Notes: generated by a model not told the origin, from the sequence alone. 64,000 nucleotides of DNA from Diphasiastrum complanatum (GCA_029204225.1 MU832252.1:16874-80873), one strand, 5' to 3'; counted from the stretch's first letter, positions 1 to 10,811 are shown. Made by a program: numbers and translations.

Positions 1-1544
1 AAGTCATTTTCAATGACTACAAATGACATCTAATACACCACACGAGACAGTGCATCTGCCACACGATTCTCGGCACCTTTCTTGTACCGAATCTCCATTA
101 GGAATTCTTGCATGAGCTCAGACCATCTGGCTTGCCGGCCTCTAAGGTCTAGCTGCTTACAAAAGTATCTCAAGGTATCATGATCAACCTCAAATTCCAG
201 ATAATGTCTCCATGCCTTTAATGCATGAACTATGGTACAACTCCTTTTCATGACTTGGATAATTTTTTTGAGCGGGGTTGAGCTTCTTGCTCTCAAAGGC
301 CACAGGCCTACCCTCCTGCATCAGAACAGCTCCCACAACAATGTCACTCGCATCCGTATCTATAACATAGGGCTTTTGAGGGTCTACAATCTTTAGAGTG
401 ACGCACTCAACAATAGCTTGCTTCAACTGATCAAAGCTTGCTTGTTGGAGTTCAGTCCACTCACCAAATCTATTCTTTTGAGTCAAATCAGTCAAAGGTG
501 CCGCAATATAGGACAACATATTTTCTATAGAATACTGCCAATCCAAGAAAAGAACGGAGTGTTGTCAAATCAGCCGGCACAGGCCACGCAACGATCACAG
601 CAACCTTCTTAGAATCTGGCCTCAATCCATCAGCAGACACTATATGACCAAGATACTCAATCTCTTTCTCAAACAATTCACTTTTTTGACTATTGGCAAA
701 CAAAGTGTTCTCCCTCAAAGTAGACAACACAGTTCTAAGGTGAGCCATATGCTTGACCTCACCTGCACTGTAAGTCAGAATGTCATCAACAAAGTTTACG
801 ACAAACTTACCCATATACGATCTGAGCACATCACTCATCATCATCATGAATGTAGTTGGGGCATTAGTCAATCCAAATGGCATCACAAGATACTCGTAGT
901 GACCGAACCGAGTTCTGAAGGCAGTCTTGTGTACATCCTCTTCACGAACTCTAACCTGATGGTATCCACTCTTTAGGTCTATTTTACTGAACACAGTGGC
1001 ACCTGACAAGGCATCAAGCAAATCATTTACACGTGGCATAGGATATCGATGTTTAGCTATTATCTTGTTTAGACCTCGATAATCCACAAACATACGCCAT
1101 GATCCATCCTTCTTTATTTACAAGAATGATCGGAGAGGCAAAAGGGGAATAACTAGGTCGTATCTGCCCCTTGGCCAGATAATCATCGACCATCCGTCTC
1201 ACTTCCTCTTCCTCCTTAAGACTCATTCTGTAAGGACGTCTATTAACAGGACATGATCCGGGTATTAATTCAATCTTATGTTCAACATTCCTCTTAGGAG
1301 GTAAAACAGATGGAAGATCATCTATGAACACATTTGAAAACTCTCTCCTAATCTCTTGATCCAAATTGGCAATAGTACTGGTTTGCACACACTGCATGCT
1401 ACTCTGACTAGTATTAGTAGACATATCAAGTAGAAAGCAGACACCCATGTACTCACAATGGATCCTACGCAACTGCGTAGCTGAAACAAGCGGTCTAGGA
1501 GGCACATCCCGCTCACCACGAAGGGAATGCATCACACCATCCAA
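1..1544 (-). pseudogene. Gypsy-A reverse transcriptase and RNase H
   Basis: The reading runs from 1,544 down. The segment before RT carries the typical run HKIELIPGSCPVNRRPYR and a KGQIRPS block. A frameshift near 1,090 leads into the RT core (488-1,093) with [28 protein letters not shown] and the active-site motif FVDD. FVDD replaces the more usual YLDD or FLDD but keeps both aspartates. A second frameshift near 490-550 leads into RNase H with DTDASD, and the distal RNase H part with VADALSR lies at 30-296. The family copies element RNA into DNA; this copy is broken by at least three frame changes and cannot make a full protein. Confidence 0.85.
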
Positions 1545-1871
1545 CTAGAACTCATACACATGAGTATCCCAGGCTATGTGTGGCTTCCGCATCATGTGCC
1601 AACAACAGCCCAACATCACATCAAACTGCGCAAGCCGTGTTATCTCAAAATCCAACTCTTCTGTGTAACTTTTTACAGTTAGTGGAATGCCCACAACCCT
1701 CTTATCCCAAATCTCCGTACCCTTTCCATCAGCCATTTCCATTATGTACTGGTACTGGGATGGTTGAGTATTCAGACCTAACTTTTGTACCAAAGTTGAA
1801 TTCAACACATTATGAGAGGACCCAGTGTCAAATAGAACCTGAACATCTCTACCACACAGTTGTCCTCGCAT
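1545..1871 (-). pseudogene. Gypsy-A aspartic protease
   Basis: A reading of 108 residues contains LFDTGSSHNVLNS, a retropepsin active site (DTGSS), followed by QKLGL and an LGCCW block of the usual retropepsin pattern. The protease would cut the gag-pol polyprotein. It ends at a TAG (plus-strand 1,545-1,547), and the reading continues in the same frame straight into the RT segment. One stop therefore separates protease from RT. A CAG-to-TAG change by methyl-cytosine deamination is the simplest explanation. Confidence 0.8.
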
Positions 1872-3323
1872 AACAATATGAGAAGTGTTAAGAAATTGAT
1901 ACCAAGGCTCACACTATATCCCCTCAAGCACCCCTTAACCCTGACACATCCTAACATCGACACATGGCAAGCTCCATGCGCAGTCGACACTTGCCACTTG
2001 GCAGTACCCTGACACATAGGCAAGCTAGTAGGTGGACAGTCTGACACGTGTCACTCATGCATTGGACCAAGTGTCCCTATGAGCATATGACACGTCCTGT
2101 TGACCCGTCCATTGACCGTCTAACAAGTGTCACTCATGCACTGGACCAAGTGTCCCAGTGAGCATACGACACGTGTCACGTTGACCGGTCAACCCTTTCT
2201 ACTTTTAAGGAGGTCAGTCCAACAAATTCTCATGAGACCCGGTACCCCCTTGGCCATCTCGGAATAAGTCACTATAACATATATTTACATTGCAATTTAC
2301 AATTGTCTCCACATGGAGATGACTTAGCCATTTACAATTTAATAATTACAATTTACAATTTACATTGGGCAAGGGATTCAAAGTACATGTCACAAACATA
2401 GCCCTCAACTTGGTCTCCGCCCGTTCATGCTTAGCGCGCATGTCGACAATTTGTTCTTACAACAAATTTATCGCACGCGTCATTTGCTCCATATCAATCC
2501 TCGGGGGGACTTGGAGCATGGGAAACATCCATAGGGGTGTCCATGGTAACAGCAAAGTGTAGGAAAACACTAGAGGAAAAAACGAGGAGCAACGGTGTCC
2601 AAACCGTTAAAAACTGGCAACTATAGCACAAAAGCCGAAAAAAATATACAAACTCAAGCCTAGGGTGCACTCAAAAACAACTTGTGAAAATGGGGTGGAG
2701 GAGTGTGAACGTACACTCCTTTACCCCCTCTCCAAAGCCTCTCCCCTTCCTCCATCCAAAAAGGCCAAGTGGGGCCCAAGAAAGGCCCCATTTGTCCCTT
2801 CTAGATCCTTCTTACCATGTGGGGCCACCAAACGCTACCACATGGCCCATGGACCCCAATAGGAACTTACAATATGGTTAAGGCTTATCTCTCTCTTCCA
2901 AACTCCTACGTACCTTTCTCTCCTCCAAATCCTTGGAGATTAACAGGTATAGAGGAGAAAGAGAGAGTTGTACGTTCAAAAAGGACAGCTACCAAGTTTT
3001 GGCTTGGTTTCAATCTTTTAAGCAAAAGATTTAAGCCATTAACAACTTGAGATTTCAAGTTTTCAACTTATAAATTTAAGCTTTGAACTAAAACTTTAAT
3101 TTCTTAGTTTTATTAACATATGGCTTTGCAAAAGGTTCTTTTGTGAGGGCTGTGTGGAGAGTACGTCCTCCCCCTCCCTTGCAAAAGGTCCATTCAACAT
3201 TGAGGAAAGGGGAGGTACACTTAGTACTTCCCCCCCTCCCCTCACAAAAATTAGAAAAAAAGGAGCCTACGCTGATGGTCGCGCTTAACTTGCAGGCCAT
3301 CCTAGAAATCAAACCCGCCCCCC
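1872..3323 (-). other. Gypsy-A gag remnant and leader, left part
   Basis: There is no intact gene. On the minus strand a start at about 2,544 reads MDTPMDVSHAPSPP, then with one frameshift DMEQMTRAINLL and, past a stop, DMRAKHERAE. This looks like a gag N-terminus, but only about 650 bases separate it from protease, so most of gag is missing. The stretch 2,600-3,323 holds pyrimidine- and purine-rich blocks and no coding signal. It ends in a C run that is the left copy of the LARD target site. Confidence 0.5.
2041..2195. repeat. 79-bp tandem repeat, two imperfect copies
   Basis: Copies begin at 2,041 and 2,120. Both hold GTGTCACTCATGCA, then TGGACCAAGTGTCCC, GAGCATA and GACACGT. Several CACGTG-like palindromes lie inside. 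It sits between the gag remnant and protease of Gypsy-A. Function unknown. Confidence 0.75.
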
Positions 3324-4504
3324 TATAGCACAGGCATCCCAAAGGGAACCGGGAACCACGACTTAGCTTCCCAGCCTTCAACTCTTGCCGTCCAAACCCA
3401 CTTGACATACAAGCAGCCAACTCACCAACAACGATCAGACTTAACCAACTGGAAGTTCAGACACCAACATTGAGATCCAACCTGGCGCCAGGTGACTTCC
3501 CTCCAAGCAAGCCGCCCGACATACATCAAACTTAACCAAACGAGTAACATCCATTCCAAGCAAGTGGTCTGACTTACATCAGACTTAACCAACTGAAAGC
3601 TTCGTCATGAGCGCTGGAAGCCAACCTGGCGCCACGCCAGACTGGACAGCCATAAACAGGTAACTTCCACCCAAGCAAGCCATCCAACTCAGCCGACAGG
3701 TTAGAGCCCGTTCCCCAAGAGCTTAACCCATTCACGTTCATGCAAGGAACACTCAGAACCACAAGCCGCGACAGATATGGAGACAACCAGTTCCTAGACC
3801 AAATGGTCCCGACAGCATACCGCTGGCGCCACGGATCGAATGGTCCCGACGGCATACCGCTGGCGTCCCGGGATACGACCCTCAGCTATGTGCCAAATTA
3901 TAAAGTTTAAAGCGGCCTTACAACTGGCGCTTTTACCAAACACTGAAACCCAGAAGGTAATCAGAGTCAGTTTGAAGAAAATCCCACTTTATTGATAAAT
4001 TTGAGAAGGTTAAATTTCAAGTGTGTGACCGACCCCAATCTCCGGGGCTCTGGCATGCCAAGGCAAGTGCCAGGACAACGTTCCAGCAAGGGAGGCTGAG
4101 ACTTGGTTGGAGCTCGCCCTGAGTCGCAACCTGCACTCCCTATAGTATTGGTGGGACTCGGCACCCCCCCTCATACCAAGCACTCTACCTAGGCTGGAAA
4201 AGCACGTTTTTCTCTCTCTAGAATTTTCTCTCTCTAGAAAGTCATTTTCTCTCCCTAGAATTTATTGACCCCAGGCTTCCTCTAATCATGCCTAGATCGT
4301 GTGAGGTGATTGCACATCGATCTGAGCTCTCTGGACTTTGCTAGAACCGATCAAAGATTTTCAGCCATAGGAACTTGGCGCCGGCTGGATTCTTGTCACA
4401 GTGGCGCCGGGAGCGGCGCCGGCGCCGTTGGCACCGGGAGCAGCAGGGGCGCTGCTGGCGCCAGTGGCGCCAAAAGTAAAGCTTGTAAAGGTAGCTTTAC
4501 AACA
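3324..4504 (-). repeat. LARD 3' LTR
   Basis: About 1,181 bases, colinear with 6,940-8,126 with scattered substitutions and short indels. The end at 3,324 is TA instead of TG on the plus strand. It has an AATAAA (minus strand, plus 3,988-3,993), repeated TTCTCTCTCTAGAA blocks near 4,210-4,262, and a cluster of GGCGCC palindromes at about 4,378-4,475. Confidence 0.85.
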
Positions 4505-4518
4505 TCCACCCCACCTTT
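4505..4518 (-). other. LARD polypurine tract
   Basis: The minus strand reads AAAGGTGGGGTGGA directly before the 3' LTR start TGTTG, as expected of the plus-strand primer of an LTR element. Confidence 0.8.
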
Positions 4519-6030
4519 ATAAAATCCAATGTCCTCATCAGATGTCAGATTAAAGTAAAGGTGTCTCCCAATTAAAATAACTATACATTTAAGCTACTTG
4601 GCACAGTACTCAATTTACTGGCCACTTTTTATTAACATTAAAGCTGGCACACCACAAGTCGAAGGCTCAGCTCTTTGTACTGAAAAATTACATAACTTAA
4701 AAATATCTCTTTGTCTGGGAAAAGCGTAGATTTTATATCGCTTTCGTAAAACCCAAGAACCTTATTAACTGGTGACAGAGGCCTTTCTTTGAAATGTTCG
4801 CCCCTGTCGCTTCTGACTTTCGACTTTGGAACTCCTTTGAGCTCCTGATTTGTCCTTGATGCACTTTGTGTTGAGCTCCCTGAGCTCCAGATTTGATCAG
4901 TTCTTGCACAGGTATCAGGGCTCCTTGAGCCCTAGGATTTATCGTTTGATTGCCCACTTTATGGTCCACTTCGTGCCTTGTTGCTTCTGCACCTTGATTT
5001 CTCTCCTTGTCCCAGCCTGATCTTGATACTTTTCATTTTTGGCCCTTTGAGGTAGGCAAAGTTTGAGTACTCCGCAATGCACCTCTCACTTAGCTTGAAG
5101 TAGCTCTTTGAATCAGCCCAAATGTAACCATTGACCTCGTGGAGAGCCAAAGGGTCGCACCAGTTTGATCCGCATACGAACTATCTCTTCGCGTTTGTTT
5201 GAAGCACCATGTCCGTCGCGCAAAACTTGACTTTCACAATTCCATCACTGGTCAGTTGCCTCACAGTCAAAACAAGAAGTGTACATCGAGCTTGGCTTCA
5301 AGTAGCTCTCTTTGAATCAGACACATGCACCCAGAGTTTGCACTAGTCCGATCTCAACACGAACTGTCCCTTAGCGTCCGTTCGAAATACCAGGTCTCTC
5401 ATGCAAGACTCAACTTTCACAGTTCCTTCATTGATCAGCTGCCTTACACGTAACACAAGCCAGCGTACTCATATGCTCGATCCAACTTGTTGCCAATCTC
5501 TGAAGAGGATCCTAGTCTTTTTCCTTTTGAGGGAAAACCCAACTGATACTGGATATCACCCATGCTCAGTGAGTTTCAGTTCCGAAGGTGGCCGTCCCAA
5601 ATGAAGACCAACTGCTCCATAGAAGATCTCCCCTAAAATTGCCCTTTCCAACTTTTGACTTCCTGCTTGCGTCTGGTGGGCGTTGTCGCAAATGAAACTA
5701 ACCCAAGAAACAGGCTAGCCATCCATCCTTTGCAAACATTGAGTCGTTTCGTTGCCGTTCACATGCGAGTACTTGAACTGCAAATTTGCCCACAGATTCT
5801 ATAGTCCTCTTTGTTTGATGGTATCAACCTTCAAAAGAAAGGTTCCTTCTCGAGCCATCAGCTCCTTGTATCACAAGCAATCATGCAACCCAGGCAAAGC
5901 ACGAGTACTAAGACTCACCACGAATACATGCAAGCAAGACACTCAGGCAGGTTTACTAACAGGTAACAAAGACAAGGTCCCCCTTTGAGATGGTCCTGCC
6001 AACGGACCTTTGCCTGGCCGCACCCATACA
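4519..6030 (-). other. LARD interior, no recognised coding
   Basis: Short minus-strand readings (4,733-4,969 and 4,959-5,150) resemble no known protein. Near 5,090-5,420 two related passages each hold CTTGAAGTAGCTC or a close form, TTTGAATCAG and a following AACT block, suggesting an old internal duplication. Nothing else is seen. Confidence 0.5.
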
Positions 6031-6059
6031 AATCGATCACAGAATCAGCCCACATAGGA

Positions 6060-6650
6060 CACCCCTCCAACTATCCGTGCTTTTACCATTAAGCAGCACA
6101 TTGCCTCAGTCACGCCCCACCACTTTTTGGTCGATAGCCCTTATAGCTAAACGATCGGCAGCTATCCTTGAATATACCACCCCCGTGGACGCACCCGTGC
6201 TTTCACCGTTCGGCAGCACATTGCCTCAGGAACGCCCCCACCAAATCTAGTCGATAGCCCTTATAGCTAAACGATCGGCAACATACCACCCCAATCGTGG
6301 ACGCACCCGTGCTTTCACCGTTAGGCAGCACATTGCCTCAGTAACGCCCCCACCAAATTTGGTCGATAGCCCTTATAGCTAAACGAACGGCAGCTATCCT
6401 TGAATATACCACCCCCATGGACGCACCCGTGCTTTCACCGTTAGGCAACACATTGCCTCAGTAACGCCCCCACCAAATCTAGTCGATAGCCCTTACAGCT
6501 AAACGATAGGCAGCATACCACCCCAATCGTGGACGCACCCGTGCTTTCACCGTTAGGCAGCACATTGCCTCAGTAACGCCCCCACCAAATTTGGTCGATA
6601 GCCCTTATAGCTAAACGAATGGTGGCTATCGCGAATATGTCACACCGCAC
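6060..6650. repeat. Minisatellite with alternating 120/112-bp units
   Basis: The core CCGTGCTTTCACCGTTAGGC recurs with starts near 6,077, 6,196, 6,308, 6,428 and 6,540, giving steps of 119, 112, 120 and 112. The larger period is 232. Each unit also holds GCACATTGCCTCAG and GTCGATAGCCCTTA. The long form keeps GCTATCCTTGAATATACC, which the short form lacks. Degenerate copies continue to about 6,850. Most units hold a small inverted repeat AGGCA...TGCCT. Confidence 0.85.
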
Positions 6651-6922
6651 CCCACAAATCATAGACCGTGCTTACACCAACCTAATGGCAACACATTGCC
6701 TCATCTGTCCTACGTGCAGACGGCGCCAGGCCCGAACCGCAGAAACTGACCGTGCTTACACCTCAAGGGCAGCACCTTGACTCATCAAGACCCCGTTCTG
6801 CCGACCACCCCGACCGTGGACGCACCCGTGCTTACACTGTGGGCAGCACCTTGCACAACAGTTGTCTTGATGAACCCCAAACAGTGGCCATTTCCGTGAG
6901 GTCCGCATAGCTGACCGGCCAG

Positions 6923-6937
6923 TCGGCTCTGATACCA
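6923..6937 (-). other. LARD primer binding site (initiator Met tRNA type)
   Basis: Two bases inside the 5' LTR the minus strand reads TGGTATCAGAGCCG, which matches the usual plant retroelement site pairing with the 3' end of initiator methionine tRNA. Confidence 0.85.
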
Positions 6938-6939
6938 CA

Positions 6940-8126
6940 TGTAGCGCAGGCATCCCAAAGGGAGCCGGGAACCACAACTTAGCTTCCCAGCCTTCAACTC
7001 TTGCCGTCCAAACCCACTTGACATACAAGTAGCCAACTCGCCAACAACGATCAGACTTAACCAACTGGAAGTTCAGAAACCAAAATTGAGATCCAACCTG
7101 GCGCCAGGTGACTTCCCTCCAAGCAAGCCGCCCGACATACATCAAACTTAACCAACTCAAAGCTTCGTTACAAACGAGTAACATCCATTCCAAGCAAGTG
7201 GTCTGACTTACATCAGACTTAACCAACTGAAAGCTTCGTCATGAGAGCTGGAAGCCAACCTGGCGCCACGCCAGACTGGACAGCCATAAACAGGTAACTT
7301 CCACCCAAGCAAGCCATCCAACTCAGCCGACAGGTTAGAGCCCGTTCCCCAAGAGCTTAACCCATTCACGTTCATGCAAGGAACACTCAGAACCACAAGC
7401 CGCGACAGATATGGAGACAACCAGTTCCTAGACCAAATGGTCCCGACAGCATACCGCTGGCGCCACGGACCGAATGGTCCCGACGACATACCGCTGGCGT
7501 CCCGGGATACGACCCTCAGCTCTGTGCCAAATTAAAAAGTTTGAAGCGGCCTTACAACTGGCGCTTTTACCGAACACTGAAACCCAGAAGGTAATCAGAG
7601 TCAGTTTGAAGAAAATCCCACTTTATTGATAAATCTGAGAAGGTTACATTTCAAGTGTGTGACCGACCCTAGTCTCCGGGGCGCTGGCATGCCTAGGCGA
7701 GTGCCAGGACAACGTTCCAGCAAGGGAGGCTGAGACTTGGTTGGAGCTCGCCCTGAGTCGCAACCTGCACTCCCCTATAGTATTGGTGGGATTCGACACC
7801 CCCCCCCCCCCCCCCCCCTCATACCAAGCACTCTACCCAGGCTGGTAAAGCACGTTTTTCTCTCTCTAGGATTTTCTCTCTCTAGAAACTCATTTTCTCT
7901 CTCTAGAATTTATTGATCCACAAGCTTCCTTTAATCATGCCTAGATCGTGTGAGGTGATTGCACATCGATCTGAGCTCTCTGGACTTCGCTAGAACCGAT
8001 CAAAGATTTTCAACCATAGGAACTTCGCGCCGGCTGGATTCTAATCACAGTGGCGCCGAGTGCAGCAAGGGCGCTGCTGGCACCAGTGGCGCCGGAAGTA
8101 AAGCTTGTAAAGGTAGCTTTACAACA
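6940..8126 (-). repeat. LARD 5' LTR
   Basis: About 1,187 bases with TG...CA ends. It shares the AATAAA (minus strand, plus 7,622-7,627), the TCTCTCTAGA blocks near 7,860-7,905 and GGCGCC sites with the other LTR. A run of about 20 C near 7,799-7,819 is longer than in the 3' LTR. Promoter position is not resolved. Confidence 0.85.
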
Positions 8127-8660
8127 CCCCCCCCCCCAATGGATTCGGACATGTACAGGAATAGGTACCCTGCATAGACCCCGAGGAGGAGGCGGACAGG
8201 CCTGCAGGCTCGCGCTGCAGCTGCAACGAGCCAAAGGTCTCCGAGCCCTTTTTTTTTCTTTTTTCTTTTTTTTTTCTAAAAGCAAAGGCCTGTAAGGGGG
8301 GTTTAAAATCAAGCAAACCCATTCTTTAAAGTAAAAAGTTTAAAAGGATGCTTCAACATCAATAAAAGCCATAAGTTTTAAAGAATTACAAAACCAAGCT
8401 TAAAGTTACCAAGAAAACTTTAAACTAAACTTCAGCTCTTTTTTATACAAACCAAAAACTTAAGGTTTGAATAAATAAAAAGGAATACCATTGTGGATAG
8501 CCTGTTTAAAAAGAAAACAAGCCTATCATCCACAAGCCAACCTCTACCCAAGAAGAACTTGAACAAAGGTTAAAACTAAAACAGCCACATTCCAAATGAA
8601 GGAATACCAAACCACAAAAGCAAAAATGGGAACGTGTGCATGTCAAAAAGGAAATCAGCT
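8127..8660 (-). other. Gypsy-A leader, right part
   Basis: It starts with 11 C, the right side of the LARD target. It has a T-rich stretch near 8,249-8,277 and no coding signal. Gypsy-A sequence continues here from 3,323 if the LARD is removed. Confidence 0.5.
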
Positions 8661-8678
8661 GCTCTTATACCAAATGTT
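8661..8678 (-). other. Gypsy-A primer binding site and LTR end
   Basis: The minus strand reads GGGAGTTGTAACA, an LTR-like end in CA at 8,675, then after one base TTGGTATAAGAGC. This differs by one base from TGGTATCAGAGC. The LTR should extend right from 8,675, but its far end cannot be set because the second LTR is outside the window. Confidence 0.65.
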
Positions 8679-10120
8679 ACAACTCCCATAGCATAGTGGG
8701 TCCCATCACGCACGGTCCTGCCAGTAACACGTGACCACCTAGGATGGTGGCACGTGTCACCGAAACATGTCGATAACGCCAGACCTGCGTCATGCCCCTT
8801 TGCGAGGCCGTCACTGAAGGGCGTACCATTATGGTACATAACAGTGTTCCTTAAGATGGAAAGTAAACTCGATTTGGCTTTTGCAACCAAATGATAGATG
8901 GAGGAGTGCTTACCTAGGCATATTCTCCCATTGTGGCATTAACCACATGCATCGGCTCGCAAGACTCCAACCATGTAAGGAAACTTGACACATCTTAACA
9001 ATGAAAGCGTTTTGCACCAATTTTAAGCATCGGTGTTCTTCAATCAACCTATTTGCAATTTTAACTTTCATACAAACAACTATTGAGTCTTTTGCAACTA
9101 TAAGCCTTCTATGTGCGCATTTCCTATTGTGCATGAAAACATCTGGCCTGATAATGTCATGATTGCCAAATTGAATCATTGATTAACTCTCCTTCAAAAT
9201 AGCAAAAGCCTTATACTTTCAGTCAAGACTTGGAAAACCCTAATGCATCTAGCACGTGACTCGCCACTAAAACTAGAGGTCATTTTCACACCATCGAAAA
9301 CTGCCGTCACAACATAAAAAATGAAAAGCAAGATGGTGCACAATTTAGGGCTTGCTAGAAAGCTTAATGGTATGTCATAAAATATATGCTTGCGTGACAA
9401 ATATAAAAGTAAACTTCTCTCAAGCATTTCATCGAGCAACATCCCCTAACGATTTTCTCAGCCCGTAGTAAATATGGCACGAATTTGCTTAAAGGTGCAT
9501 TCATATCAATGGCTTTAGGTAGCACTTGCACCAATCACAAGGCGACATGTGGTTTCTAGTTGGCCAAATTTGCATGCATGGATTGGTTGTGACAAAACAC
9601 TAGAGTGACCTCTTGTGCACAAAAATCAGAGGCAGCCTAGTTCTGATCGTGCACGATTTAAAAGACATCTCCAAACAATGTCTTATATGAAGCAATTGCT
9701 CCCAAGAGAACAAATTATGGGACTATAGAAAAGATTCTATCAAACTCCAAGATGGCTAGTGGCTTCATAGCTGACTCCTTGTAGATCACAGGAAAATTAC
9801 AACCAGGCTATCAAGATTTCAAGATTTCATCGATGACAGCTCCATAATTTTAAGGCTGAAAATCACAACCAACCAGATTTGTAGGGAAAACTCAGGTATG
9901 CTTATTATGAATAGGTCATGGGGCTCCCCTCAGCTCAATCTCAACTGTCTATTCATGTAAATTTAGCTGACAAATATTAAGGGGATATACAACGCCACCT
10001 CCTTCGGTGTACCTCAGGCACCCTCTTTCCATCACTTATTCTCCTCCAATGTCAATGACAACGCTTTTTTATTTGGGAAGTCGCTATATGCCGGTCATCC
10101 ATATCGCCCCTGTACGAGAC
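8679..10120. other. No gene seen; probable Gypsy-A LTR then flanking DNA
   Basis: The first part should be the Gypsy-A 5' LTR. It includes an imperfect palindrome CACGTGACCACC...GGTGGCACGTG near 8,728-8,757. Minus readings at 8,910-9,179 and 9,194-9,442 are unrecognised and probably not genes. I looked here for a continuation of the exon at 10,214-10,381 and found none. Confidence 0.4.
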
Positions 10121-10126
10121 TAGGGT

Positions 10127-10149
10127 TGTGTGTGCGTGTGTGTGTGTTT
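10127..10149. repeat. GT microsatellite
   Basis: An alternating GTGTGT tract with one GC interruption, inside the presumed intron of the small gene. Confidence 0.8.
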
Positions 10150-10213
10150 ATTGTGGGGTGGGAGATTTAGAAAGAATGCCAAGCCAAAAGGCCTTTGAAA
10201 CAATAAAACGTAC

Positions 10214-10381
10214 AATGTGTCTCTGGTAGAACTTGAGCTTGAAGTGCTGGAGAACTTCGGGACGGCCAGCAAGGTGGGCAGGGACCAGCACATTGGACCA
10301 GTATTCTGCCCATCGCCCATCCTGTTCGTAATCGTACCCTTGAGCGGCTGCCTTCTTCTCCTTCTGCCTCTGGCTCGCCAT
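10214..10381 (-). CDS. First coding exon of a small conserved plant protein
   Basis: Starting at 10,381 on the minus strand, 56 codons begin MASQRQKEKKAAAQGYDYEQ, continue through RWAEYWSNVLVPAHLAGRPE and end FKLKFYQRHI. A good splice donor follows (ATT then GTACGT at 10,213-10,208), and reading into it gives unlike residues and a stop. The RWAEYWSNVL and FKxKFYQR pattern looks like a small charged plant protein family that I recall but cannot name, and its function is unknown to me. The ATG was chosen over an upstream one at 10,420 because the preceding residues come from a CT/CA microsatellite typical of 5' leaders. The second exon was not found, so the gene may have long introns or be cut by repeats. 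Confidence 0.55.
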
Positions 10382-10387
10382 ACCTCC

Positions 10388-10445
10388 ACTACACACACAC
10401 TCTCTCTCTCTCACACACACACAAACACAGATCTCTCTCTCGCTC
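10388..10445. repeat. CA/CT compound microsatellite in the 5' leader
   Basis: Tracts of ACACAC, CTCTCT and again ACACAC and CTCTCT lie just upstream of the start at 10,381. Plant 5' leaders often carry such pyrimidine tracts. Confidence 0.75.
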
Positions 10446-10811
10446 GAAATAGCGATGCCCAGAGAGACCGGGAAGCTTTCAGTGCGCGCTCTTGGATGTC
10501 AGCCAGGCCTGCACCTAAATGTATACGGGGAGACTCAGGTCATTTGGGCATAAATTATGGTAACCCTTTCCATTGAAATCATTTGCCCTTAAAGTATGGC
10601 CCAATGTACATTGGGATTTGGTCCCCATATTGTGAAGAGATGAACACCCTCGTGCATTTATTCATAGGAAAAAGTAGTAGGTACATTGATAAAAAAATAT
10701 ATATACACCTCGAAGGGTAAGTTTAAACCAAAGTAGGCTTAAAGAAGAGCGAAGCTTGCAGTAAAGTTAAGATTAATCCAAATTCTGGCATTAAAAATAA
10801 AAGTCAATAAA
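10446..10811. other. Intergenic: upstream of small gene, downstream of non-LTR element
   Basis: No gene is seen. The promoter of the small gene should lie here. The 3' end of the non-LTR element is not marked by a clear A tail or target duplication. Confidence 0.4.

Larger units (their letters stand above)
3324..8126 (-). mobile_element. Complete non-autonomous LTR element (LARD type), 4.8 kb
   Basis: Two direct repeats of about 1.18 kb (3,324-4,504 and 6,940-8,126) flank 2,435 bases. On the minus strand the LTR starts TGTTGTAAAG and ends CTACA (CTATA in the 3' copy). A primer binding site follows the right LTR and a polypurine tract precedes the left one, fixing the orientation. Flanks are C runs on both sides (at least CCCCC), a plausible 5-bp duplication. 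No gag, protease, RT or integrase is seen in the internal part. Long LTRs with a non-coding interior match large retrotransposon derivatives mobilised by a partner. Its partner family is unknown. Confidence 0.85.
1..8675 (-). mobile_element. Gypsy-A: partial Ty3/gypsy element, split by a LARD
   Basis: Read on the minus strand, the order is LTR end, primer binding site (8,661-8,673), long leader, gag start (about 2,544), protease, reverse transcriptase and RNase H, which continues past the left edge. The 4.8-kb element at 3,324-8,126 lies inside the leader. Without it, leader plus gag is about 2 kb. Integrase and the 3' LTR lie outside the window. Stops and frameshifts make it non-functional. 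The order protease, RT, RNase H fits Ty3/gypsy; the exact clade is not determined. Confidence 0.8.

Noticed and set aside
3088-3420. Readings at 3,088-3,420, 3,574-3,855 and 7,208-7,489 as genes
   Set aside because: They lie wholly or partly in the LARD LTRs, two of them duplicated with the LTRs, and show no domain.
6060-6650. Regular repeats resembling a CRISPR array
   Set aside because: The units are near-identical over their full length with no unique spacers, and the context is a plant LTR element.
10217-10576. 119-residue plus-strand reading
   Set aside because: Antisense shadow of the small gene exon, extended by CT/CA repeats.
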